Of a DNA stretch of 5,551 nucleotides, positions 1 to 5,450 are shown piece by piece. The first letter of the stretch is position 1; every line of letters starts with the position of its first letter. Source of the stretch: Flemingiibacterium sp045600005 (GTDB taxonomy: Bacteria; Bacillota; Clostridia; Oscillospirales; CAG-272); NCBI GenBank assembly GCA_045600005.1, contig JAZRXB010000098.1, forward strand, positions 1 to 5,551, in the 5' to 3' direction. The notes under the pieces are model-generated. The model had not been told where the DNA came from. It ran no database searches and worked only from the letters and a program-made list of their open reading frames with translations. The translations under genes were made by a program, and so were the position numbers.

Positions 1-55
1 TATGTGCAAGGCACTGTACGATTATTACAAGGCAGTGTCTCAGGCTATGAACTGA
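1..55 (+). CDS. Possible 3' end of a plus-strand gene (partial)
   Basis: The second forward frame is open from the window edge to a TGA at 53-55 and would encode a tail reading CKALYDYYKAVSQAMN, which looks like an ordinary amphipathic helix end. A strong hairpin with a T-rich tail on this strand starts about 100 bases later, as expected for a gene ending here. The fragment is too short to assign a family. Frame 1 is also open (to 103-105), so the frame choice is uncertain. Most of the gene would lie outside the window. Confidence 0.3.
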   Translation, partial: MCKALYDYYKAVSQAMN

Positions 56-91
56 ACCAGCTGAGACTTTTCCGAAAACCTGACAGGGAGG

Positions 92-117
92 GGCTGACAG
101 GCTGAACAGGCCTGAAC
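92..117. repeat. Degenerate 8-9 bp tandem repeat
   Basis: Three adjacent copies read GGCTGACA, GGCTGAACA and GGCCTGAAC. They differ by one inserted or changed base each. The array is short, lies between a possible gene end and its terminator, and has no evident function. Confidence 0.4.
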
Positions 118-152
118 TTCTCCCATAGGGCAGGGGAACAGTATCTCAAACA

Positions 153-190
153 AAAGGCAGGACCCGTCTGAAAAGACGGGTCCTGCCTTT
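153..190 (+). terminator. Intrinsic terminator, probably bidirectional
   Basis: A 17 bp perfect stem (153-169 with 174-190) closes on a GAAA tetraloop. On the plus strand it runs into TTTATTT, and read on the minus strand it runs into TTTTGTTTG, so it could stop transcription from both sides. It would end the possible plus-strand gene stopping at 55 and act as a second barrier for the minus-strand operon after the 245-270 terminator. Confidence 0.85.
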
Positions 191-244
191 ATTTCGCAGT
201 CTGTGACAGTCGGTCGGTACAGGAAAAATCGCAGGTAACGGGAC

Positions 245-270
245 AAAAAAGGTCCCGCCGGACGGCGGGA
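245..270 (-). terminator. Intrinsic terminator of the fucosidase operon
   Basis: On the minus strand a 7 bp GC-rich stem (264-270 with 253-259, loop of four bases) is followed after a few bases by TTTTTT at 250-245. This is the classic Rho-independent layout, about 190 bases after the binding-protein stop codon. An alternative stem, GGGAC at 240-244 with GTCCC at 252-256, overlaps it and would compete with the terminator fold. Confidence 0.8.
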
Positions 271-394
271 ATGGCTGTGATTTTCGTTTGTCTGATTGAC
301 CCGGAAAGCTCTTTTTTGACTTTATGAGACTCCTATATCACCCTGGACGGCGATGGGAAAGGTACTCGCGGCGGGCTTATACCGTTTGACAGGA

Positions 395-451
395 TTCTCC
401 CTGCTCCGGGCTCTGCCGCGTGTACAACAGAGGAGAACGGGGCAGGGAGGA
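395..451 (-). other. Long imperfect hairpin in the operon's 3' untranslated region
   Basis: CTCCCTGCTCCG (397-408) faces CGGGGCAGGGAG (438-449), a 12-base stem with one non-Watson-Crick position. A nested stem CTCTG (411-415) with CAGAG (428-432) lies inside the loop. On the minus strand it begins a dozen bases after the binding-protein stop codon and has no T tract after it, so it looks like a 3' mRNA-protecting or transcript-end structure rather than a terminator. Confidence 0.55.
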
Positions 452-462
452 AGGCGGGGACG

Positions 463-1938
463 TTACTGATTCTGCGAATCGGCTTCGATCAGGCTTTTCA
501 GCTGTGCGGCGGCGGCTGTCTCGTACCCGGCGTAGGAGGAAGCAAAGGTGTTTTCCCCGCTCCGGACGATATTGCTGAAAACTTTACCGAGACCGGCAAG
601 GTCGTTCAGATACAGGAAATCCGTCCGGCAGTTTTCCTTGATGATGTCGATCATCTGAGAGGAAATGTCGTCTCTTGTGTACTTCTGCTTGAGCGCGGTT
701 TCGTAATAAATCGGGAAAACATCCGTATTTCCGTAGTACGCCATGGCTTCGCATACGGCGGAAATGCAGTCCGTATCCTCGTTCGTGATCGGAACGCCGC
801 CCCATACGACCATATTGCCCGTGACGGAATGGTAGTTGTCGATGGTCTCGTCGTATTTTGGCATCGGCAGAATGCCGTAATCATCCTTCATGACGCGCAT
901 TTCATCCCAGCTGCCGGCATAAAGGCGGTTGGCAAGAAAGAGCGACTGACCGTTTGCAAACTTTCCGACGCTTTCATTACTGGAATCCGTCGAGAAAATG
1001 CCCTCGCTTGCGAACAGGCTTAACAGCTTTTCCACCAGTCCGACGCTGCGTTCGTTGTTCATGGAAAGAGTGGGATAGCCCTTCTCATCGCGCGAGGTGA
1101 AGGTCAGACCCGCTGAGTACGCCAGATAATCGACCGTCGAGGCGGTATGCTCGGTGAGCGGAACGATATCGCTTCCGTCATTGACGCCGTTTCCGTTGAC
1201 GTCGTAATAAACGTCGCGGCAAAGCTCGGTGAGATAATCGAGCGTCCATTTTCCGTCCAGAACGGTCTGGTAGAGGTCGTTGTCCGTCAGACCCTTGTAT
1301 TCCGAAAGAAGTCTTTTGTTGAAGAAGGTCGCGGTGACCCGGTCCGTGCAGTTATAGCAGATATCGCCGAACAGAATGCAGGCGCTGTTCCTGTTCAGAG
1401 AAAGCGCGTCGATATAATCGGAAAACCACCACGGCTTGGAAAGGTCGATGTATTTCAGATCGGAAAGCGGGTGGTAATACCGGTTGTTCACCGCGTTCAG
1501 CGAACGGGAGGCGACGTTGGCCACAATGTCATAGTCGTTCGATCCCGCCATGATCGACGATTTCAGCAGACCGTCGATCTCGGCGTAGGCGACTTCGGTG
1601 GAAGTGAAGCTGACGTTCAGCAGTTCGGCGATTCTCAGATTGCGCTGATAGATCGCTTCCTTGACGAGGTAATCGCTTCTGCCCTCAACGAAGTCTTCGA
1701 GCGTCGCTCCGGCATAGAGGTTTTCGTACTCCAGAATACGGATCTCTCTGCCGTTAAAGTCCAGCCCTTCCGGCAGCGACAGGGCAGGCAGGGAAGACGC
1801 TTCACCCGTCGTTTCGTCAGATGAAACGGTCGGCGGCGCGGATGTTTCGGCAGAATGCCCCGTATCGCCGCAGGCGGAAAGAGAGGTCAGCAGAAGCGCT
1901 GACAGGACAGCGAATTTTACCGCATTGTATCGAATCAT
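463..1938 (-). CDS. ABC transporter extracellular solute-binding lipoprotein
   Basis: This 491-residue protein is predicted to sit on the outer face of the cytoplasmic membrane and capture a sugar for an ABC importer. Residues 1-22 form a lipoprotein signal (Arg3 and Lys8, a hydrophobic core, then lipobox LSAC with the lipidated Cys at 23), followed by a Ser/Thr/Glu-rich linker to about 55. The mature part has features typical of family 1-like binding proteins: an early conserved block (NGREIRIL, 62-69), FFNKRLL near 205-211, the FANGQSLF stretch near 327-334 and DDYGILPMPKYD near 352-363. Residues 246-257 (DVNGNGVNDGSD) have the spacing of an EF-hand calcium loop. The ATG at 1938 is chosen because AAGGAAAGG (1948-1956) lies 9 bases upstream and the signal peptide starts there; the open frame reaches further upstream, but only across the preceding gene. 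It is the last gene of the operon, 29 bases after the acetyltransferase. No permease or ATPase is nearby. The ligand is not determined; a fucosylated glycan is inferred from context. Confidence 0.92.
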   Translation of the reverse strand: MIRYNAVKFAVLSALLLTSLSACGDTGHSAETSAPPTVSSDETTGEASSLPALSLPEGLDFNGREIRILEYENLYAGATLEDFVEGRSDYLVKEAIYQRNLRIAELLNVSFTSTEVAYAEIDGLLKSSIMAGSNDYDIVANVASRSLNAVNNRYYHPLSDLKYIDLSKPWWFSDYIDALSLNRNSACILFGDICYNCTDRVTATFFNKRLLSEYKGLTDNDLYQTVLDGKWTLDYLTELCRDVYYDVNGNGVNDGSDIVPLTEHTASTVDYLAYSAGLTFTSRDEKGYPTLSMNNERSVGLVEKLLSLFASEGIFSTDSSNESVGKFANGQSLFLANRLYAGSWDEMRVMKDDYGILPMPKYDETIDNYHSVTGNMVVWGGVPITNEDTDCISAVCEAMAYYGNTDVFPIYYETALKQKYTRDDISSQMIDIIKENCRTDFLYLNDLAGLGKVFSNIVRSGENTFASSYAGYETAAAAQLKSLIEADSQNQ

Positions 1939-1967
1939 GACAGAACACCTTTCCTTATTGAATTTTG

Positions 1968-2729
1968 TTATCGTTTCATGACGGTATCGAAATGTCGGAT
2001 GACGATCTGCCGTAGCTCGTCGGCTCTGCAGAGAAGGACCTTCGCGTCGCCGAGCTTTCCGACGGTCAGCGCGCCGCATTCCGCCAGATACGGTTCATAG
2101 CCGACATAAAACCTGGAAGGTCCGCGGCAGTTGCGGGCTTCGCGCTGAGTGTGGTTTCCAAGGTAGTCGATCACTTCGACGGGATACGGAGCGGATACCT
2201 CGTCGGGATGAAGCTCCTCGTCCACCGCGTGAATGAAGGTGTTTTTGCTGAAATCCACTCCGATCAGCAGAATTTTAGCCCCGCGTGCCGCGAGCTTCCG
2301 ATAGCATCCGCGGGGATCCATCGGAGAACGCGCCAGAGCGTCTCCGGCGACAAATTCTTCCGCTTCCTTTCCGAACGCGACCAGCGAATGATCGGGATGC
2401 AGAGAACGGATGCACGTCCGGTCTCCCCGGTCATAGGCGGCGTTTGCCAGCTCGACCGCGCACGACGGAACGCCGCCGATGCACGGCATGGTGTTCCGCA
2501 CGTCGTAGACCGGATATTCACGGATATTCCGGAACGTGTGAGAGGGGATCAGCAGAAGTCCCTCCGAAACCGCTTTGCGCAGCGCCGTGATGAGGGCTTC
2601 GGCGGGACGCATTCCCGCTTCGTCGATCTCTCCGACTGATTTTAAGGAAGTATGCGCCGTGATCGTATCCGTTTCTGCGACGCCGAGCTCCTTCAGCTGT
2701 CCGACCAGCTCCGATATGGTATATCCCAT
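1968..2729 (-). CDS. AAC(3)-family N-acetyltransferase-like protein
   Basis: This 253-residue cytoplasmic protein belongs to the aminoglycoside 3-N-acetyltransferase (Antibiotic_NAT) fold, whose known members move an acetyl group from acetyl-CoA to an amine. Family landmarks appear in order: HTSLKSVG at 26-33, RSLHPDHS at 108-115, a Ser-Pro pair at 135-136, the strand LLIGVDF at 154-160, then NTFIHAVDE with His167 and acidic Asp170/Glu171 where the family carries its catalytic His and Glu, and RGPSRFYVGYEPYL from 202. The length is near the usual 250-280 residues, so it appears complete. The ATG at 2729 is chosen because GGAAAGGCGG (2736-2745) is well spaced from it; an in-frame TTG six bases earlier sits too close to that site. 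It lies between a fucosidase (58 bases) and a binding protein (29 bases), which suggests a natural role on an amino sugar or related amine rather than drug resistance. The substrate is unknown. Confidence 0.88.
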   Translation of the reverse strand: MGYTISELVGQLKELGVAETDTITAHTSLKSVGEIDEAGMRPAEALITALRKAVSEGLLLIPSHTFRNIREYPVYDVRNTMPCIGGVPSCAVELANAAYDRGDRTCIRSLHPDHSLVAFGKEAEEFVAGDALARSPMDPRGCYRKLAARGAKILLIGVDFSKNTFIHAVDEELHPDEVSAPYPVEVIDYLGNHTQREARNCRGPSRFYVGYEPYLAECGALTVGKLGDAKVLLCRADELRQIVIRHFDTVMKR

Positions 2730-2787
2730 AGTCAACCGCCTTTCCGATATTCTGCCGCCGTTCCGGTTTCAGATGCATCCTGCCCGG

Positions 2788-4104
2788 TCACAGCTTGTTT
2801 TCACCGGCAATGTCCTGTCCGGCGTACCACTGAGGGTAATAGCTGACCGCACGGTATTGCGGCGCTTCCTCAAATTCCATGCAGATGACGGTAACGCCGA
2901 GAGGATCCGGGATCTCCTTGGGCAGATTCTTTAAGATGATCCGCTGTCCGCGGAATTCAAAATCCAGATCCTGTCCGTTCATGAGGAGGTAAACGCGCTT
3001 CGGAGCGCTCATGTACCCGCCCAGTCCCATTTCGCCGCCGCGCGGCCAGATCCAGTTCCACAGATAGAAGGTTTTTCCGTCGGCAGACAGGGTGGCGGAG
3101 GTGACGCCGTTTCCGTAGCTGTATCGGTGGTCTGTGTGCCTTTTGTGAAGACCGTAAACGGCGGGCGCGTTTCTCTGCATCCATTCTCCGACCCCAGTCA
3201 GCGGAGCTTCCGCGTCGGCGGGGACGCTGCCGTCCGGTTTCGGTCCGATGTTCAGAAGCAGGTTGCCGCATTCCTTGCTGCACATATAGAGCATTTTGAG
3301 GATGCGCGGAGCCGTATAGGCGTAAGCGGCGGACTGCTCCTCGTCAACATATCCCCACGAAAGGTCGTTGAAGGTCATGCACGCTTCCCAGTCGCGGTTT
3401 TCCGATTTGATCTGCGCTTCCGGCGTGCCGAAATCCTCAGGGAGACGGCTCCTGTTGTTGATGATGAGGTCGGGCTGAAGCGCGCGCAGACGCTGATTCC
3501 GCGCCAGAGAATCCCATCCCTCCCAACTGGTCATCGGCAGAGGAACGTCGTACCAGAGGATATCAATTTTGCCGTAGCCTGTCAGAAGCTCGGTGTTCAG
3601 CGCTTCGATATAGGCAAGGAAGCGCTGTCTTGCCTCCTGATCAAAGGCGCACCGCCATGCGTCGGGGTGGTGCCAGTCCATCAGAGAATTGTAAAGACCG
3701 ATTTTCAGACCGAATTCCCGGCAGGCGTCGACGTATTCCCGCACGATATCACGGTGCGGGCCGAGGTTTACGGAGTTGAAGGGATTGGCTTTGGAATCCC
3801 ACAGGGAAAAACCGTCGTGATGTCTGGCGGTCAGGACCATATACTTCATGCCGGCCTTTTTCGCAAGAGCCGCCCATTCCCGCGCGCAGCCGGGCTTTGG
3901 ATGAAACTGCTCGGCCAGTTTCGCGTATTCCTCTTTCGGAATATTTTCTCTGGCCTGCGCCCATTCGTTCCGACCGAGGATGGAATACAGACCGAAATGC
4001 ACGAACATACCGAACCGCGCTTCGCGCCACCACGCCATGCGCGCGTCTCTGGTCGAAGCGATCTGCGCTTCATAATCGGGTTGGCTGAGGATGGGAATAT
4101 TCAT
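2788..4104 (-). CDS. Alpha-L-fucosidase, glycoside hydrolase family 29
   Basis: This enzyme of 438 residues is predicted to remove L-fucose from glycans by a retaining mechanism. GH29 signatures appear in the usual order: WWREARFGMFVHFGLYS (25-41), KYMVLTARHHDGFSLWDS (87-104), HRDIVREY (117-124), GLKIGLYNSLMDWHHP (132-147), IDILWYDVP (180-188) with Asp186 as the expected nucleophile, WEACMTFNDLSWGY (239-252), and NLLLNIGPKPDG (281-292) followed by the conserved GEWMQRNAPAVYG. The acid/base Glu is not fixed by motif; Glu229 (in TPEAQI) and Glu240 are candidates. There is no signal peptide or membrane segment, so it should act in the cytoplasm on imported oligosaccharides. The C-terminal part after about 325 is a short beta-rich domain with no added carbohydrate-binding module. 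The start at 4104 is supported by AAAGGGA 8 bases upstream. It is the first gene of a three-gene operon behind an AraC-type regulator. Linkage preference (alpha-1,2/3/4/6) cannot be read from the sequence. Confidence 0.95.
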   Translation of the reverse strand: MNIPILSQPDYEAQIASTRDARMAWWREARFGMFVHFGLYSILGRNEWAQARENIPKEEYAKLAEQFHPKPGCAREWAALAKKAGMKYMVLTARHHDGFSLWDSKANPFNSVNLGPHRDIVREYVDACREFGLKIGLYNSLMDWHHPDAWRCAFDQEARQRFLAYIEALNTELLTGYGKIDILWYDVPLPMTSWEGWDSLARNQRLRALQPDLIINNRSRLPEDFGTPEAQIKSENRDWEACMTFNDLSWGYVDEEQSAAYAYTAPRILKMLYMCSKECGNLLLNIGPKPDGSVPADAEAPLTGVGEWMQRNAPAVYGLHKRHTDHRYSYGNGVTSATLSADGKTFYLWNWIWPRGGEMGLGGYMSAPKRVYLLMNGQDLDFEFRGQRIILKNLPKEIPDPLGVTVICMEFEEAPQYRAVSYYPQWYAGQDIAGENKL

Positions 4105-4111
4105 ATGTTTG

Positions 4112-4168
4112 TCCCTTTCTTCTGCCGGAGGAAGGCGGCATGATCTCTGAAAAGCAGTTTTTCCAGAG
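4112..4168 (-). promoter_or_regulatory. Structured leader of the fucosidase mRNA
   Basis: In the predicted 5' untranslated region, two hairpins precede the ribosome binding site. The first pairs CTCTG-(G)-AAAA with TTTTCAGAG across a five-base loop (4168-4145). The second pairs TGCCG with CGGCA (4140-4136 with 4127-4123) and exposes the loop CCTTCCTC. It ends only a few bases before the site AAAGGGA (4118-4112). The pyrimidine loop resembles the 16S anti-Shine-Dalgarno sequence and could pair briefly with the site. Regulation by this leader is inference. Confidence 0.4.
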
Positions 4169-4199
4169 GAGCATTCCGCTTTTCCGGCTTTATGGTTAT

Positions 4200-4228
4200 A
4201 TCATAGCATAAGCGGTGTAAAATGTAAA
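4200..4228 (-). promoter_or_regulatory. Promoter of the fucosidase operon
   Basis: On the minus strand TTTACA (4228-4223) and TATGAT (4205-4200) are separated by 17 bases; each matches the sigma-A consensus at five of six positions. Transcription would begin near 4193 and leave a leader of about 90 bases. A TTGACA lies further upstream at 4244-4239, overlapping the regulator's stop codon, but no good -10 follows at the right distance. The zone just upstream of -35 is where an AraC-type activator would be expected to bind. Confidence 0.65.
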
Positions 4229-4240
4229 TATCCGGTTATG

Positions 4241-5209
4241 TCAAGTTAAAGGACAGAATGTCCGATTGGAGAAGTTTTGTGACCGGTTCGGGTTCCTTTT
4301 CCGGTATACGGCAGGTGTGACCGCATACTGCTCGCGGAAAGCAACATAGAAAGCGGCTTCCGACTGGTATCCGACCCGGTATGCAATGTCCGATACGCGA
4401 AGTTCCGTGCTGGTCAGCAGCTGGCAGGCATGATTCAGCCGACAGTTTTTCAGCTTCTGAGGGAAGGTCATGTGACAGTAGCGCCGCAGCAGTCTGTTCA
4501 CCTGCCGCACGCTCAGATTGAGCTCCTCTGCCATCCTTTCCTCTGTAAAGCCGGGGACGGGATAATACCGGTCGAAAAGCCGTTCCATATGGATTTCGCG
4601 TATTTCGGAGGAATCCGGCAGAGACGGGTCGCGCGAGGTCGGCTGATTCGGTTTCGGAATGATGTTTTCCGAATTCAGCAGCCCGCGGAACAGCAGGACG
4701 AAAAAGTCCGACAGAAGCGACTGGATCATGGTCTTTCTGCCGATCCGTTCGTGGGTCATTTCATCGTGAAGCCGGCTCAGAACGGAGATCGCCTCCGGCA
4801 GCTGCAGCATCATAAAGGGAGCCGCTTCATCGGACAGAATGCGGTGTATTTTTTCCCAGAGCTGCGAATGAGAGGGCGTTTCCTTCTGCCGGAACATGAG
4901 GGCAAACCTCACCAGCGATTCGGGATGCTCGCTGTCATGAGAGTAGTGATACACATCGGGCGGCAGAAGGATCATCGTCTGCGGCGGAACCTCGATGCAG
5001 TCGTTCGACTGCGGCACCTCAAGCCGATAGATCCCACTGACCACCGCGTGAATTTCATAAAACGAATGTCTGTGGATGGAACAGGTGAGATTGGAGGTCT
5101 GAACGAAACCGTTGTCGAGGATCACCGTGATGACGATATCGTCGATCACAACGTCCGTTTCCAGAACGGGCATGGAGATCCTGCCGGTATGATCTGCGGC
5201 GTTTTGCAA
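4241..5209 (-). CDS. AraC-family transcriptional regulator with cupin-like sensor
   Basis: This 322-residue protein has the normal AraC/XylS layout. An N-terminal cupin-type sensor spans about 15-110, with HRHSFYEIHAVVSGIYRLEV (46-65) and LLPPDVYHYS (81-90). A helical linker runs from about 110 to 205. Two helix-turn-helix units lie at the C-terminus: TEERMAEELNLSVRQVNRLL (222-241) and VSDIAYRVGYQSEAAFYVAF (272-291), closing with the family signature VTPAVYRK. It presumably binds a sugar or sugar-derived inducer and controls the fucosidase operon, whose promoter begins directly after its stop codon. The start is a TTG at 5209, chosen because AGAAGGGAG (5219-5227) lies 9 bases upstream and a near-perfect promoter lies about 35 bases upstream. 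The alternative is the ATG at 5173 (310 residues), which has a weaker AGGA. The basic Asn/Arg-rich tail after residue 305 is not part of the domain. Confidence 0.92.
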   Translation of the reverse strand: MQNAADHTGRISMPVLETDVVIDDIVITVILDNGFVQTSNLTCSIHRHSFYEIHAVVSGIYRLEVPQSNDCIEVPPQTMILLPPDVYHYSHDSEHPESLVRFALMFRQKETPSHSQLWEKIHRILSDEAAPFMMLQLPEAISVLSRLHDEMTHERIGRKTMIQSLLSDFFVLLFRGLLNSENIIPKPNQPTSRDPSLPDSSEIREIHMERLFDRYYPVPGFTEERMAEELNLSVRQVNRLLRRYCHMTFPQKLKNCRLNHACQLLTSTELRVSDIAYRVGYQSEAAFYVAFREQYAVTPAVYRKRNPNRSQNFSNRTFCPLT

Positions 5210-5218
5210 CTGTCAACG

Positions 5219-5227
5219 CTCCCTTCT
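5219..5227 (-). promoter_or_regulatory. Ribosome binding site supporting the TTG start of the AraC gene
   Basis: AGAAGGGAG on the minus strand ends 9 bases before the TTG at 5209. It is much stronger than the AGGA found 5 bases before the downstream ATG at 5173, and it decides the start choice. Confidence 0.6.
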
Positions 5228-5245
5228 GAACAGATTAACAGTCTG

Positions 5246-5275
5246 ATTATAACATGACGCGGCGGTCTGTGTCAA
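5246..5275 (-). promoter_or_regulatory. Strong sigma-A promoter of the AraC regulator gene
   Basis: On the minus strand a perfect -35 TTGACA (5275-5270) and a perfect extended -10 TGTTATAAT (hexamer 5251-5246) are spaced by 18 bases. The start site would fall near 5239 and give a leader of about 30 bases. Just downstream, CTGTT occurs twice with an 8-base period (in CTGTTAAT and CTGTTCAG), a possible operator for self-repression, which is weak evidence. Confidence 0.8.
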
Positions 5276-5324
5276 GAGCCGGTTTCGCGGGAGCGGCTGT
5301 ATTTCTTACGGAGTACCGTGCGGG

Positions 5325-5384
5325 AAAACAGAAAAACACCGGTCCGCTTACCGGCCGGATCCCTCCGGGTGGTAAGCGGACCGG
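5325..5384 (-). terminator. Intrinsic terminator of the right-edge gene
   Basis: On the minus strand a 14 bp perfect stem CCGGTCCGCTTACC / GGTAAGCGGACCGG (5384-5371 with 5352-5339) encloses an 18-base loop. It is followed by TGTTTTTCTGTTTT, a U-rich run in RNA. It lies about 70 bases after the stop codon of the partial minus-strand gene and upstream of the AraC promoter, so it insulates the two units. Confidence 0.8.
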
Positions 5385-5388
5385 ACGC

Positions 5389-5403
5389 CGGAAGCGGCTT
5401 CCG
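5389..5403. other. Small perfect hairpin between two larger ones
   Basis: CGGAAG and CTTCCG form a 6 bp stem around a CGG loop. It sits between the hairpin at 5423-5449 and the terminator at 5339-5384, so the minus-strand 3' untranslated region would hold three stems in a row. Confidence 0.5.
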
Positions 5404-5422
5404 ATCACGACAGCGGTACTTT

Positions 5423-5449
5423 CCGCGTCTCCCACAGTGGGAGACGCGG
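5423..5449. terminator. 12 bp perfect hairpin next to a stop codon
   Basis: CCGCGTCTCCCA pairs perfectly with TGGGAGACGCGG around a CAG loop. On the plus strand it is followed by TTTATTCTTTCTTTT, which has terminator form, yet no plus-strand gene ends before it. On the minus strand it begins one base after the TAA at 5451-5453 and has no T tract. It may therefore be a 3' end stem of the minus-strand gene, or the terminator of an unseen plus-strand transcript. Confidence 0.6.
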
Positions 5450-5450
5450 T

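Larger units (their letters stand above)
56..462. other. Intergenic region between convergent transcripts
   Basis: This stretch of about 400 bases holds no gene I can support. It contains a degenerate 8-9 base tandem repeat (92-117), a 17 bp perfect terminator-type hairpin (153-190), a minus-strand terminator with a six-base T tract (245-270), and a large imperfect inverted repeat just beyond the binding-protein stop codon (395-451). A 68-codon minus-strand frame at 40-246 runs straight through the 153-190 hairpin and is very probably not a gene. Nothing clear is seen between about 275 and 390. Confidence 0.75.

Noticed and set aside
92..117. Possible CRISPR-like array in the left intergenic repeats
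   Set aside because: Units are only 8-9 bases with no spacers of constant length and no cas genes.
40..246. Minus-strand open frame of 68 codons
   Set aside because: It contains both arms of the 17 bp terminator hairpin at 153-190 and has no persuasive protein features. It also starts beside the operon terminator.
1147..1824. Plus-strand open frame of 225 codons opposite the binding protein
   Set aside because: It lies wholly antisense to a convincing lipoprotein gene, has no recognisable motifs, and arises from codon bias on the other strand.
1939..2079. Upstream extension of the binding-protein frame to 538 residues
   Set aside because: The extra 47 residues are Arg-rich, overlap the acetyltransferase gene in another frame, and would bury the lipoprotein signal peptide.
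1968..2729. Calling the acetyltransferase-like gene an antibiotic-resistance determinant
   Set aside because: The family match is real, but the operon context and lack of mobile elements give no support for a resistance role. Substrate cannot be read from sequence.
3127..4143. Plus-strand open frame of 338 codons opposite the fucosidase
   Set aside because: The minus strand carries all GH29 motifs in order. The antisense frame is Arg/Val/Phe-rich with no domain pattern and is a shadow of GC-biased codons.
4430..5257. Plus-strand open frame of 275 codons opposite the AraC gene
   Set aside because: It is antisense to a clear cupin plus double helix-turn-helix protein, and runs through that gene's promoter.
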